In this document: piece after piece, positions 1 through 8,174 of the stretch
Layout: each line of letters begins with the position of its first letter
Position numbering within the stretch: the stretch's first letter is position 1
NCBI RefSeq assembly: GCF_015040615.1
Contig: NZ_CP060402.1
Span: 3,348,001 to 3,412,000, forward strand
Reading direction: 5' to 3'
Source: Microbacterium sp. YJN-G
Lineage (GTDB): Bacteria > Actinomycetota > Actinomycetes > Actinomycetales > Microbacteriaceae
DNA length: 64,000 nucleotides
The notes under the pieces: generated by a model
Seen by the model: the letters and a program-made list of their open reading frames with translations, nothing else
Told to the model about the DNA's origin: nothing
The model's database searches: none
Program-made: the position numbers and the translations under genes

Positions 1-58
1 TCGGGTCGCCGGAGAAGTCGAAGCCGACGATGACATGCTCTGCACTCGGGTCGCCCAT
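1..58 (-). CDS. Possible universal stress protein, N-terminal fragment
   Basis: A reading frame begins with ATG at 58 on the minus strand and runs off the left edge. The 19 visible residues include VIVGFDFSGDP, which resembles the first beta strand and nucleotide-binding loop of UspA-type proteins (usually VVGVDGS). No strong ribosome binding site is visible. Family assignment from so few residues is inference only. Confidence 0.35.
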   Translation of the reverse strand, partial: MGDPSAEHVIVGFDFSGDP

Positions 59-194
59 ACCTGAACGCTAGCGAGTTCAGCTCCGGGCGCCGACCGGGCA
101 CGCGGCACCGCGTGTCGGCGCTCCGACGAGACGCGCGACTGCCCGTGCTCGACGGCAGTCGCCTCGCGGTTCGATGCAGCACGTCGTCCGCCCC

Positions 195-222
195 TTGACT
201 CCTGATTGTTAGTGACTAACAT
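195..222 (+). promoter_or_regulatory. Promoter of the TetR gene, probably leaderless
   Basis: TTGACT (195-200) and TAACAT (217-222) are separated by 16 bp and match the -35/-10 pattern of housekeeping sigma factors. Transcription should start about seven bases beyond the -10, at or next to the ATG at 229, so the mRNA probably has no leader. No Shine-Dalgarno sequence lies in front of the ATG, which agrees. Confidence 0.65.
207..221. promoter_or_regulatory. 15-bp palindromic operator over the TetR promoter
   Basis: TGTTAGTGACTAACA is a perfect palindrome with 7-bp arms around a central G. It covers the spacer and most of the -10 box of the promoter for the TetR gene that starts 8 bp further on. 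TetR regulators typically bind such short palindromes and repress their own operon, so autoregulation of the regulator and exporter genes is the natural inference. Confidence 0.7.
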
Positions 223-228
223 TGCAGC

Positions 229-774
229 ATGGGTCGATGGGAACGCACGCATGAGGCGCTCGCGCAGGCGGCGTGGGAGCTGTTCTCCGAGCGCGGGTAT
301 GAGGCGACGGCGATGGCGCACATCGCCGAGCGCGCGGGTGTGAGTGAGATGACGCTGTTCCGGCACTTCCCGACCAAGGAGGCGCTGGTGGTGACCGACC
401 CGTTCGACCCTCTCCTGGCCGAGGCTGTGCGCGAGCGCCCCGCCGAGGAGCCGGCGATGCGCGCCCTCGCCGAGGGGATCCGGCAGGCATGGGCGCGGAT
501 CGGCGCCGATGACGTGCGGATGCTGCGCGCCAGACTCGAGCTCATCGCCCGCACCCCCGCACTGCGCGGGGCGATCGAGCGGGGCAGCGACGACACCGTC
601 GCCGCACTCGTCGCCGCACTGGTGGATCGCGGCACGAGCGAGGAGCAGGCGCGGGTCGCCGCGACCGCCCTGATCGCAGGGCTGAGCACCGCACTGCTGC
701 AGTGGGCGCGATCGGAGCAGACCACGCTGGATGCCGCACTCGGCGCCGCACTCGACGTGCTCGGCGGCCAGTGA
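229..774 (+). CDS. TetR/AcrR family transcriptional regulator
   Basis: This 181-residue protein has the TetR layout: an N-terminal helix-turn-helix (about residues 8-52, with AHIAERAGVSEMTLFRHFPTKE) and a variable helical ligand-binding domain. It is the first gene of a likely three-gene unit with an ABC-2 exporter ATPase (1 bp after its stop) and permease. A perfect palindrome overlaps its own -10 box, so it probably represses this unit until an effector, perhaps an exported drug or metabolite, releases it. The ATG at 229 is favoured because it sits at the predicted transcription start. The effector cannot be told from the sequence. Confidence 0.9.
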   Translation: MGRWERTHEALAQAAWELFSERGYEATAMAHIAERAGVSEMTLFRHFPTKEALVVTDPFDPLLAEAVRERPAEEPAMRALAEGIRQAWARIGADDVRMLRARLELIARTPALRGAIERGSDDTVAALVAALVDRGTSEEQARVAATALIAGLSTALLQWARSEQTTLDAALGAALDVLGGQ

Positions 775-775
775 C

Positions 776-1516
776 ATGCTCGCGTTCGAGAACGTCACCC
801 GCCTGTTCCGCGGCGGCGGCGGAGTGTCCGATCTGACGTTCACGGTCGGCGCGGGAGAGATTGTGGCGCTGATCGGGCTGAACGGGGTCGGCAAGACGAC
901 GCTGATGAGGCTGGCACTGGGGATGCTGCGCCCGCAGCAGGGCTTTGTGCGCGTCCTCGGTCACGCGCTCGAGCAGCGCCGCACGCCGACCATCGTGCCG
1001 GCGGCTGTCTGGGCGCAGGTGGGTGCCCTGATCGAAATGCCCCTGGTCTATCCCGAACTGACCGCCCGCAGGAACCTCTACATCGCCGCACTGCTGCACG
1101 GTGCCGATCCCGATGGCACGGTGCCGCGCTCGATCGCCGAGTGGCAGCTCGGCCCGGTGGCTGATCGCCGCTTCCGCCGGCTGTCGCTGGGTAACCGGCA
1201 GCGGGTCGGCCTGGCCGCAGCGCTGCAGCACGATCCCCGGGTGATCGTGCTCGACGAACCGGGTAACGCGCTGGATCCGGCCTCCGTGCTCCTGCTGCGT
1301 GAGCAGCTGATCCGGCGCGCCCGAGAAGACGCGGCGATCCTGGTCAGCAGCCATCATCTCGATGAGGTGTCACGGATCGCCGACCGCGTGCTGCTGATGA
1401 ACGGGGGCCGGTTGATCGGAGAACTCGACACCACGGGCAGCGATCTCGAACGCGCATTCTTCGAGCGCGTCCGCGAGGACGACGCCCGCCGTGAGGCCGC
1501 GGAGGTCGGTCGATGA
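776..1516 (+). CDS. ABC transporter ATP-binding protein (ABC-2 type exporter)
   Basis: This 246-residue nucleotide-binding domain would power the membrane permease encoded next. Visible motifs are Walker A (GLNGVGKTT, about residues 34-42), the ABC signature (LSLGNRQRVG, a variant of LSGGQ), Walker B (VIVLDEP) and the H-loop histidine (SSHHLDE). I chose the ATG at 776, which starts MLAFENVTRL as usual for the family; an upstream in-frame start at 731 would add 15 unrelated residues inside the TetR gene. The gene starts 1 bp after the regulator and overlaps the permease by 4 bp (ATGA). Substrate unknown. Confidence 0.9.
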   Translation: MLAFENVTRLFRGGGGVSDLTFTVGAGEIVALIGLNGVGKTTLMRLALGMLRPQQGFVRVLGHALEQRRTPTIVPAAVWAQVGALIEMPLVYPELTARRNLYIAALLHGADPDGTVPRSIAEWQLGPVADRRFRRLSLGNRQRVGLAAALQHDPRVIVLDEPGNALDPASVLLLREQLIRRAREDAAILVSSHHLDEVSRIADRVLLMNGGRLIGELDTTGSDLERAFFERVREDDARREAAEVGR

Positions 1517-2265
1517 GGGCGGCGATCAGCGTCGAGGCGATCAAGCTGACGCACTCGCTGGTCGGTGCGATCGCCACGCTCGCGGTCGTCCTCGGCATCC
1601 TCGGGCTGCTCGGCGGCATCACCGCCGGCGTCGCCGGCGGCAATCCCGAGCTGATCGCCCAGGCCGGACCCGCCGCCGTACTGAACTGGCACGGACTGCT
1701 CGCCGGTGCCACCCAGATCACTGCCGTCGCCACGGTGCTCGGGTTCGGAATCGTGCTGGCCTGGATGTTCGGCCGCGAGTTCATCGACGGCACCATCACC
1801 GGCCTGTTCGCCCTGCCGATCAGCCGAGGGCGCATCGCGCTCGGCAAGCTTCTCGTCTACGCGCTCTGGGCGACCCTTGTCAGCACGGCTCTCGTGCTCG
1901 GCGTGGTCATGCTGGGGCTGCTGGCCGGCTACGGTCCGCTCGACGGCGACGGCTGGGCCTCGCTGGGCCGGCTCTGGGCTCTCGCACTGCTCTCGGCGGG
2001 CATCGCGATCCCCGTGGCATGGATCGCCACCCTCACCCGGTCCCTGCTCGGTGCCGTCGCCGGCACCATCGCCCTGGTCGTCGCCGCGCAGGTCGGAGCC
2101 CTCGCGGGGGCCGGAGGATGGATGCCGCTGGCGGCACCGGCGCTCTGGGCCATGACGGACGGCGCGGCCGTGAGCATGCTGCAGCTGAGCCTCACCGTGG
2201 CCCTCGCCCTCCTCTTCACCGCTCTCACCTGGCTGGCTTGGTCGCGGCTGCAGCTCGACCGCTGA
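1513..2265 (+). CDS. ABC-2 type transporter permease
   Basis: This 250-residue integral membrane protein has about six hydrophobic segments and conserved ABC-2 features, including an early amphipathic stretch and a WMFGREFIDGTITGLFALPISR segment-like region around residues 84-105 typical of the CcmA/NatB-like coupling region. It forms the membrane part of an exporter with the ATPase before it, whose stop codon overlaps this ATG by 4 bp, indicating coupled translation. With the TetR gene it makes a self-contained efflux unit. Cargo is unknown. Confidence 0.88.
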   Translation: MRAAISVEAIKLTHSLVGAIATLAVVLGILGLLGGITAGVAGGNPELIAQAGPAAVLNWHGLLAGATQITAVATVLGFGIVLAWMFGREFIDGTITGLFALPISRGRIALGKLLVYALWATLVSTALVLGVVMLGLLAGYGPLDGDGWASLGRLWALALLSAGIAIPVAWIATLTRSLLGAVAGTIALVVAAQVGALAGAGGWMPLAAPALWAMTDGAAVSMLQLSLTVALALLFTALTWLAWSRLQLDR

Positions 2266-2275
2266 TCAGGACAGG

Positions 2276-2893
2276 ATGGAGCGCATGGCATCACCGCAGA
2301 CGCTCAGTGAGCAGGACCGCCGGCTGGTTGCGCTGTGGGCGGCGGACTGCGCCGAGCGCGTGCTCCCCCTGTTCGAGGCCGACGCCCCGCACGAGGATCG
2401 TGCGCGGGACGGCATCGCCAGGGTACGGGCGTTCGGGCGCGGGGAGCGGGATGCCGCGGACGAGATCCGCGACCGGTTCGTCGCGGGCCGCGCCGCGCAC
2501 TCGGCGAAGGCCCCGGCCGCCGTGGCCGCTGCGCGTGCCGCCGGTCAGGCCTCGGGTGTCGCGCACATGGGTGCGCACGCGCTCGGTGCCGCTGCGTACG
2601 CGGCACGAGCCGCGGCCCTCGCTGCTGCCGACCAGGCGAGCAGGACAGACCGGGCGAGCAGGACAGACCGGGCGAGCAGGACCGACCGTGAGGCCGCGCA
2701 GGAGTCCGCGCGCCGTGCGGAGGTGCGCTGGCAGCTCGACCACATGACCGCCGAGGTGCGGGCTGCGCTGGCACGACTGCCCCTGCTGGGTGAGGACTCG
2801 TCGGGTCCGCTCGGCGCCGGGCTGCTGGCATCCGGGATGCTCGCCACGACGATCCGTGAGATCCAGGCGCAACTGGCAGCATCCGCCACCTGA
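2276..2893 (+). CDS. Imm5-like putative immunity protein
   Basis: This 205-residue, alanine- and arginine-rich helical protein resembles the Imm5-like putative immunity proteins: an opening LSEQDRRLVALWAADCAERVL, then ARDGIARVRAFGRGE, and an Ala-rich helical middle. Function is not established; similar proteins are annotated as immunity to polymorphic toxins, but no toxin gene is adjacent. Residues about 121-138 are three ASRTDR units encoded by an 18-bp tandem repeat, which would interrupt a helix-rich region. An alternative ATG lies at 2285. It follows the permease by 10 bp and may be co-transcribed with it. Confidence 0.6.
   Translation: MERMASPQTLSEQDRRLVALWAADCAERVLPLFEADAPHEDRARDGIARVRAFGRGERDAADEIRDRFVAGRAAHSAKAPAAVAAARAAGQASGVAHMGAHALGAAAYAARAAALAAADQASRTDRASRTDRASRTDREAAQESARRAEVRWQLDHMTAEVRAALARLPLLGEDSSGPLGAGLLASGMLATTIREIQAQLAASAT
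2636..2689 (+). repeat. 18-bp tandem repeat, three copies, inside the Imm5-like gene
   Basis: The unit GCGAGCAGGACAGACCGG occurs at 2636-2653 and 2654-2671 identically and at 2672-2689 with two changes. It keeps the frame and encodes ASRTDR three times. Being a multiple of three, copy number could vary by slippage without breaking the gene. Confidence 0.9.
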
Positions 2894-2937
2894 CGCGGGG
2901 CGTCGGGCGCGCCGCACCGTGTGCCACTCTGGGAGGC

Positions 2938-4068
2938 ATGAGCCTTCCCCACCACGACATCGATCCCGACGGACTGCTGGAGTACTCGGTGGTGTTCACC
3001 GACCGCTCGCTGAACCACATGTCGGCGCGGTTCGTCGGGGTGATGCAGCAGACGCTCGAGATCCTGCGCGAGACGTACAACGCCGACAGCGCGGCGGTGA
3101 TCAACGGTGGCGGCACCTACGCGATGGAGGCGGTCGCCCGTCAGCTCGCCACCGGCCGCCGCACGCTCGTCGTGCGCAACGGACTGTTCTCTTACCGGTG
3201 GTCGCAGATCCTCGAGTCCGGCTCGATCGCCTCCGCCGTCACCGTGTGCGCGGCGCGACCGGATGGCGACGACGCGCAGGCGATGTGGAGCCCCGCCCCC
3301 ATCGACGAGGTCGTCGAGACCATCCGCGCCGAGCGACCCGAGGTCGTCTTCGCCCCGCACATCGAGACGGCAGCCGGCATCCTGCTGCCCGACGACTATG
3401 TGGCCGCGCTCGCCGAGGCGGTGCACGCGGTCGGCGGCATCCTCGTGCTGGACTGCATCGCCTCCGGCGCCCTGTGGGTCGACATGCGCGCGCTCGGCGT
3501 CGACGTGCTCATCAGCGCCCCGCAGAAGGGATGGAGCGGATCCCCCGGCGTCGGCTACGTCATGCTCAGCGAGAAGGGTCGGGATGCCGTGGCATCCGGC
3601 ACCGCGACGAGCTTCGCGCTCGACCTCGGCCGCTGGCTCGCCATTTCCGACGCGTACCGCGACGGATCGGCGACCTACCACGCCACGATGCCGACCGACA
3701 CGATCGCGCACAACCTCGAGCTGATGCTCGAGACCCGCGAGCGTGGCCTCGCCGAGCTGCGCGACGCCCAGCTCGAGCTCGGCGCGCGCGTGCGCGCACT
3801 GCTGGCCGAGCGCGGGCTGCCCTCGGTCGCCGCATCCGGATTCGCCGCGCCCAGCGTGGCCGTCGTGCACACCGGCGATCCGGGGCTGCGCTCCGGCGCC
3901 CTCTTCAGGGAGCAGGGCCTGCAGATCGCCGCCGGCGTGCCGTTGCACTGCGGCGAGCCGGAGTCGTTCTCGACGTTCCGGCTGGGCCTGTTCGGGCTCG
4001 ACAAGCTCGCCGACATCGGCGGCACGGTCGCGCGGCTCGAGGCCGCACTCGACGCCATCGCCGGCTGA
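2938..4068 (+). CDS. Class V aminotransferase (pyridoxal-phosphate enzyme)
   Basis: This 376-residue protein is a fold-type I PLP enzyme of the alanine-glyoxylate / serine-pyruvate aminotransferase group. The Schiff-base lysine is K197 in SAPQKGWSGSPG, and the cofactor-binding aspartate lies in LVLDCIASGALWVDMRALG. NGGGTYAMEAVARQL near residue 58 is the phosphate-binding stretch, and the C-terminal domain ends with FRLGLFGL. It transfers an amino group from a small amino acid to a keto acid; the substrate is not fixed by the motifs. It stands alone between an Imm5-like gene and an AraC regulator. A CACTCT -10-like box seven bases before the ATG suggests a leaderless transcript. Confidence 0.85.
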   Translation: MSLPHHDIDPDGLLEYSVVFTDRSLNHMSARFVGVMQQTLEILRETYNADSAAVINGGGTYAMEAVARQLATGRRTLVVRNGLFSYRWSQILESGSIASAVTVCAARPDGDDAQAMWSPAPIDEVVETIRAERPEVVFAPHIETAAGILLPDDYVAALAEAVHAVGGILVLDCIASGALWVDMRALGVDVLISAPQKGWSGSPGVGYVMLSEKGRDAVASGTATSFALDLGRWLAISDAYRDGSATYHATMPTDTIAHNLELMLETRERGLAELRDAQLELGARVRALLAERGLPSVAASGFAAPSVAVVHTGDPGLRSGALFREQGLQIAAGVPLHCGEPESFSTFRLGLFGLDKLADIGGTVARLEAALDAIAG

Positions 4069-4266
4069 GCGGTTCGGAACTCGCAGCGCTCCCTGACCGC
4101 CGCGCCCGAACGGGCGCCCAAAGTACCCGACTGAGCGGATGCTGCGCAAGGGGGTAGATTTTCCGCCTCACGGCCCGGACTTCCCCAGCGGCACGTATGG
4201 TGGGGAACGGGGGGCGATCCTGCCATCCCCGAAAGTCCAGGACGACTTGCGCGGTCAGGAGGGATC

Positions 4267-5199
4267 ATGGCGGACTTCGTTCGGGTCGACTCCCGGGATG
4301 TCGCGGATGTGGAAGAGCTCTGGTCGCAGTACGTGCCCTCGGCGCGTATCGAGAAGATCGACCCGCAGCGTTTCGCGTTCCAGTGGAGGTCGGCGCAGAG
4401 CGGCGGGTTGTCGGTCGTGCGCTACGCACTCAGCGCGACCGTGAACTCCGCGGTGCGACCCGAGGATCAGATCCTGGCGTGCCGCGTCTCGACGCCCAGC
4501 GGCTGGGTGCGGGGAGCGCGCAGCTCGCTCGACGTCGAGCAGCCGTGGGCCACCGACGGCGCCCAGGTGGAGGCGTACTGGGAGGGCACCGCCGAGGTCA
4601 GTGCGTTCATCTTCGACCGCAGCATCGCCGAGCAGCTGGCCCGACGCATCACCGGCGACGACATGCTCAGGATCCGGCTGGCCGATGTCACGCCGCGCAG
4701 CGACGTCGCCGCGCGCAACTGGAACCGCAGCTTCGATTACGTCCTGAACGCCATGGCCGCCGGTGAGGACGATGAGCTGATCGAGGCGGGTCTGGTGCGT
4801 CACGCACTGGTGACCACGTTGAGCACCTTCCACTCGACCTTTCTCGATGCGGCGATGCGCGAACCGAGGTTCGCGGGCACCTCGGTGGTGCGCCGGGCGG
4901 TCGCCTACATGGACGAGCACGCGCAGGAGCCGATCACCCTCGAAGACGTGGCCGAGGCGGCACACATCTCCACTCGAGGTCTGCAGTACGCGTTCCGGCG
5001 CGCGCTCGACACCACGCCGACCGAGTACCTGCGAAAGGTGCGGCTGGACGGCGCGCACCGCGAGCTGCAGACCGCGGAGCCGGGCTCGTCGGTCACCGAG
5101 ATCGCCCGGCGATGGGGGTTCGGCAATCCCTCACGTTTCACCACCACGTACCGTCAGGTCTACGGCCGCCACCCGCGCGCCACCCTCGACGGCGAGTGA
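4267..5199 (+). CDS. AraC family transcriptional regulator
   Basis: This 310-residue regulator carries a double helix-turn-helix at its C-terminus (about residues 205-305: ITLEDVAEAAHISTRGLQYAF and VTEIARRWGFGNPSRF), the AraC/XylS DNA-binding domain. The N-terminal 190 residues resemble the AraC_binding_2 type region, which senses an unknown ligand or mediates oligomerisation. A good ribosome binding site (AGGAGGG, 4257-4263) precedes the ATG. Its target is not evident: the genes on both sides have their own apparent promoters. Confidence 0.88.
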   Translation: MADFVRVDSRDVADVEELWSQYVPSARIEKIDPQRFAFQWRSAQSGGLSVVRYALSATVNSAVRPEDQILACRVSTPSGWVRGARSSLDVEQPWATDGAQVEAYWEGTAEVSAFIFDRSIAEQLARRITGDDMLRIRLADVTPRSDVAARNWNRSFDYVLNAMAAGEDDELIEAGLVRHALVTTLSTFHSTFLDAAMREPRFAGTSVVRRAVAYMDEHAQEPITLEDVAEAAHISTRGLQYAFRRALDTTPTEYLRKVRLDGAHRELQTAEPGSSVTEIARRWGFGNPSRFTTTYRQVYGRHPRATLDGE

Positions 5200-5293
5200 C
5201 GTTTCCGTCCAGGAAGCGAACGCCGGTTGCGCTGAATGTCCCTCCGCTTCGGCGGATGGCGGCAACCATGCCGACCTGACGTACGGTGAGCGC

Positions 5294-5647
5294 ATGGGTC
5301 AGCTCTATTACGGCGATGCGAACGAACCGATCACGATCGAGGATCGTACGCTCGCCCACCTCAAGGTCGTCCTCGCCACGAAGCTGCGGCGCAACGAGAG
5401 CTTCACGCTGTCGTGGCAGCACCCCGAGGGCGAGCAGCCGGGCCGATCGACGCTGTGGCTGCACCCGTCCATTCCGCTGCGGTTCGTCTTCGACGATCCC
5501 GTGACGCCGGCCCTGAGCCAGCAGTGGCTCAATGAGCTCGCCGCCTCGGCCAACAGCAGCGGCGGCATCCGGCTCACCGAGGAGCACATCGAGGCCGTCG
5601 ACGAGACCGCCGGCGACAAGACGCCGGAAGACCTGCAACTCGCCTAA
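5294..5647 (+). CDS. DUF7882 family protein
   Basis: This 117-residue protein begins MGQLYYGDANEPITIEDRTL and has the LAHLKVV, SFTLSW and SIPLRFVF segments of a small family common in Microbacteriaceae, sometimes wrongly labelled ATP-dependent DNA ligase; it lacks any ligase catalytic motif. Function unknown. The ATG at 5294 is chosen because TACGGT (5282-5287) lies exactly six bases upstream, the layout of a leaderless gene. It stands alone, between the AraC regulator and a stress protein on the same strand. Confidence 0.8.
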   Translation: MGQLYYGDANEPITIEDRTLAHLKVVLATKLRRNESFTLSWQHPEGEQPGRSTLWLHPSIPLRFVFDDPVTPALSQQWLNELAASANSSGGIRLTEEHIEAVDETAGDKTPEDLQLA

Positions 5648-5771
5648 CGTCGGATGCCGCGCCGGGGCGCTGCTCGCACTCCCGGTGCGACGGCGGAATT
5701 CCCCGGCTCCCACCCGCGCACGAACCGGCTCGTCGCACTAGAGTGAGAGACCCGCAGAGATGGAGCCGGAC

Positions 5772-6617
5772 ATGAGCGAGAAGATCGTCGTCGGTGTCAC
5801 TGAGGCCTCGAGCAGCCGCCGCGCTGTGGAATGGGCCGTCTCGCGAGCCACGGCACATCGGCAGAGCATCGAGCTGCTGAGCGTCGTCGGCGGAGCCGTC
5901 GGAACGATCGGCGAGGGCGCTGTGCTGCAGGCCGCCGTCGAGGCGACGCAGCAGCACCTCGACGGGGAGGCCGAGCGCATCCGCCGCGACGGGCTGACCG
6001 TCACCACCCGCGTCGAGGCGGGCGACCCCGTGACCGTGCTCAGCACGGCATCCGAGGGCGCCGCGCTGCTGGTCATCGGCAGCGACTACCGCGGCCCGGG
6101 CGAAGGCCCGGCGCGCGGATCCCACGGCATCCGCATCGTCGCCGGCGCACACAGCCCCGTGGTCGTCGTGCCCGACTTCGAGATCGACGGAGAGCGCAGC
6201 GGCGTCGTCGTCGGTGTCGACGGATCCCCGGTGTCGGAGGCGGCGATCGCCTTCGCCGCCGCCGAGGCCGACCGTCTCGGTGAGCCGCTCACCGCCGTGA
6301 TCGTGTGGACGCCGATCGCCGCGCCGCGGAACTCGCTGATGGTCAGCCCGCAGGCCTACCGCGACGGCATGGAGCAGAACGCCCGCGAGGCACTGGCCAT
6401 CTCGCTAGCCGGACTGCGCAGCCGCTACCCCGGGCTCGAGATCGAAGAGGCCGTCGCCGAGGGGTTCCCGTCCGTCATCATCAACGACCTCGCCGAGAGC
6501 GCACGGCTTACCGTCGTCGGCAGCCGCGGCCACGGCGCGGTGCGCCGCTTCCTGCTGGGCTCGATCAGCCACGAGGTGCTGCAGCGCCTGGCCACGGTCA
6601 CCGCCGTCGTGCGCTGA
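5772..6617 (+). CDS. Universal stress protein with two UspA domains
   Basis: The protein (281 residues from this start) contains two tandem UspA domains. The second ends with the ATP-binding signature VVGSRGHGAVRRFLLGSISHEVL (G-2x-G-9x-G-S/T). The first keeps VIGSDYRG but the following loop departs from the consensus, so it may bind nucleotide poorly. Such tandem proteins act in stress survival and dormancy in actinobacteria. I chose the ATG at 5772 because GGAG (5762-5765) is correctly spaced before it; an upstream ATG at 5760 would add four residues. Confidence 0.88.
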   Translation: MSEKIVVGVTEASSSRRAVEWAVSRATAHRQSIELLSVVGGAVGTIGEGAVLQAAVEATQQHLDGEAERIRRDGLTVTTRVEAGDPVTVLSTASEGAALLVIGSDYRGPGEGPARGSHGIRIVAGAHSPVVVVPDFEIDGERSGVVVGVDGSPVSEAAIAFAAAEADRLGEPLTAVIVWTPIAAPRNSLMVSPQAYRDGMEQNAREALAISLAGLRSRYPGLEIEEAVAEGFPSVIINDLAESARLTVVGSRGHGAVRRFLLGSISHEVLQRLATVTAVVR

Positions 6618-6628
6618 CGAGCGCGTAG

Positions 6629-7102
6629 TCAGGATGCCGCGCGGCGGACCCGCTCGGCGAGGAATGCGAGCTGCTCGTCGCCGAGCGCCGTGACCGCGTA
6701 TGCCGTCGGCCACACCGTGCCCTCATCGAGGTTCGCTGCCTGATCGAACTCGAAGGTCGAGTAGCGCACCTTGAACTTCGAGCGCGGCTTGTAGAAGCAC
6801 ACGACCTTGCCCGCTTCGTTCGCGTAGGCGGGCATGCCGTAGTACGTCCTGGGCACGAGGTGCGGCGCCGCCTCGGCGACCATCGCGTGCAGTGCCTCGC
6901 CCAGTGCGCGGTCATCGTCGGGCATGGCGGCGAGCTTCTCGCGCACCTCAGCCTCGCCCTCGCGGCGCACTTCGGCCGGATCCTTCTTCGCTCGCGACCG
7001 GGCCGTGCGGCGTTCGGCGGACGCCGCCTTCATCGCCGCGCGCTCCTCGTCCGAGAACACCACGGTCTTGTCCGTCTTGTCCGTCTTCTCCGTCTTCGCC
7101 AT
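6629..7102 (-). CDS. DUF1801-type (YdhG-like) protein
   Basis: This 157-residue protein has a lysine-rich N-terminal tail (repeated TDK) followed by a compact domain with PRTYYGMPAY and KVVCFYKPRSKFKVRY, typical of the DUF1801/YdhG group; some members are described as iron chaperones related to frataxin, but biochemical function is mostly unproven. The start at 7102 follows an excellent ribosome binding site (AAGGAGG). It converges with the stress protein gene, leaving only 11 bp between the stops. Confidence 0.75.
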   Translation of the reverse strand: MAKTEKTDKTDKTVVFSDEERAAMKAASAERRTARSRAKKDPAEVRREGEAEVREKLAAMPDDDRALGEALHAMVAEAAPHLVPRTYYGMPAYANEAGKVVCFYKPRSKFKVRYSTFEFDQAANLDEGTVWPTAYAVTALGDEQLAFLAERVRRAAS

Positions 7103-7218
7103 GATGGCCTCCTTCGTGTCTGAACCCACGCTACGAGCCGGCGCACGCGGGTACTTCTCGATTCCTGATCGGATGCCGCCGTCGCAGCGGGCGCGTCAGC
7201 GGGCGTTACTGTGAGTTC

Positions 7219-7641
7219 ATGGACCTGCGCGTCGCCGCATACGCGGTCGTCACCGACGACGACGATCGCGTCCTGCTCGCGCGCTGGACGGAGGGGCGCC
7301 GCATCGCCTGGACGATGCCGGGCGGTGGGCTCGAGGACGGCGAGGATCCGGAGGTCGCCGTGCGGCGCGAACTGCGCGAGGAGACCGGGTTCCACATCGA
7401 GACGACCGAGTTGCTCGGCATCCACTCCCGGGTCATCCCCGGTTCGCAGCGCATCCACAAGGCCGAGGTGCCGCTGCACACCCTGCGGATCGTCTACCGC
7501 GGCCGGGTGACCGGCGGCGAGCTGCGCTTCGAGCGCAACGGCTCCACCGACCGGGCGGGATGGTTCACCCGCGAGCAGGTCGCCACCCTGCAGCGCGTGC
7601 GGCTCGTCGACATCGCGTTGCGCATGGCCGGCATCCTCTGA
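7219..7641 (+). CDS. Nudix hydrolase
   Basis: This 140-residue protein contains a complete Nudix box (GGLEDGEDPEVAVRRELREE then TGF), which binds the metal ions used to cleave nucleoside diphosphates linked to another group. Substrate could be an oxidised dNTP, NDP-sugar or similar; the motif does not decide. TACTGT (7207-7212) six bases before the ATG suggests a leaderless transcript. It is divergent from the DUF1801 gene. Confidence 0.88.
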   Translation: MDLRVAAYAVVTDDDDRVLLARWTEGRRIAWTMPGGGLEDGEDPEVAVRRELREETGFHIETTELLGIHSRVIPGSQRIHKAEVPLHTLRIVYRGRVTGGELRFERNGSTDRAGWFTREQVATLQRVRLVDIALRMAGIL

Positions 7642-7689
7642 CACCCGATCCGTACGCCGACCGAGCGGATCTCCGTGGCGCAATGCCGA

Positions 7690-8172
7690 TCAGTCGCGGG
7701 GCTGCTCCGGCTCCGAGATGTCGGCGACGATCGCGCCGTAGGCGCGGATGAGGTCATCGGCGTCGACGAACAGACTGTGGCCGTGCGAGCCCGCGCCCAT
7801 CGCGATGCGGCGCCCGGCGATCGTCTCGTCGGCGTAGACCGGCCAGTCGGTGGTGCTGCCGATCGGCACGATCGTGCCGCGCTCGTACCCCGTCGCCGCC
7901 AGCGCGAGCTCGGGCTCGGGCAGGCGCAGCTTGTTCACGCCGACGAGGGCGCGCAGCTTCGGCCACGAGATCGAGCGTCCGCCCGGCACCAGTGCGAACA
8001 GGTACGTGTCGTCCGAACGTTTGACCACCAGCGTCTTGACGATGTCGGACGGCTCGAGGCCCAGCAGCGCGGCAGCCTCGTGCAGGCTGCGCGCCGCAGG
8101 ACGCTCGCGGATCTCGATATCCAGGCCGCGAGCGGATGCCGCAGCGCGGATCCGCTCGTGCGGGTCGGTCAT
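7690..8172 (-). CDS. YbaK/EbsC family aminoacyl-tRNA deacylase
   Basis: This 160-residue protein belongs to the YbaK/ProX family that hydrolyses mischarged tRNA (for example Cys-tRNAPro or Ala-tRNAPro) in trans. Visible family features are IVKTLVVKR with the catalytic-region lysine, FALVPGGRSI, VYADETIAGRRIAMGAGSHGHSLFVD. Start codon ATG at 8172 lies 2 bp after the stop of the preceding gene, so the two are probably co-transcribed. Exact tRNA specificity cannot be read from the sequence. Confidence 0.8.
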   Translation of the reverse strand: MTDPHERIRAAASARGLDIEIRERPAARSLHEAAALLGLEPSDIVKTLVVKRSDDTYLFALVPGGRSISWPKLRALVGVNKLRLPEPELALAATGYERGTIVPIGSTTDWPVYADETIAGRRIAMGAGSHGHSLFVDADDLIRAYGAIVADISEPEQPRD

Positions 8173-8174
8173 GC

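Noticed and set aside
2545..4149. A 534-codon minus-strand frame opposite the class V aminotransferase.
   Set aside because: Antisense shadow: no recognisable motif, and the plus-strand gene has its PLP lysine, aspartate and normal length.
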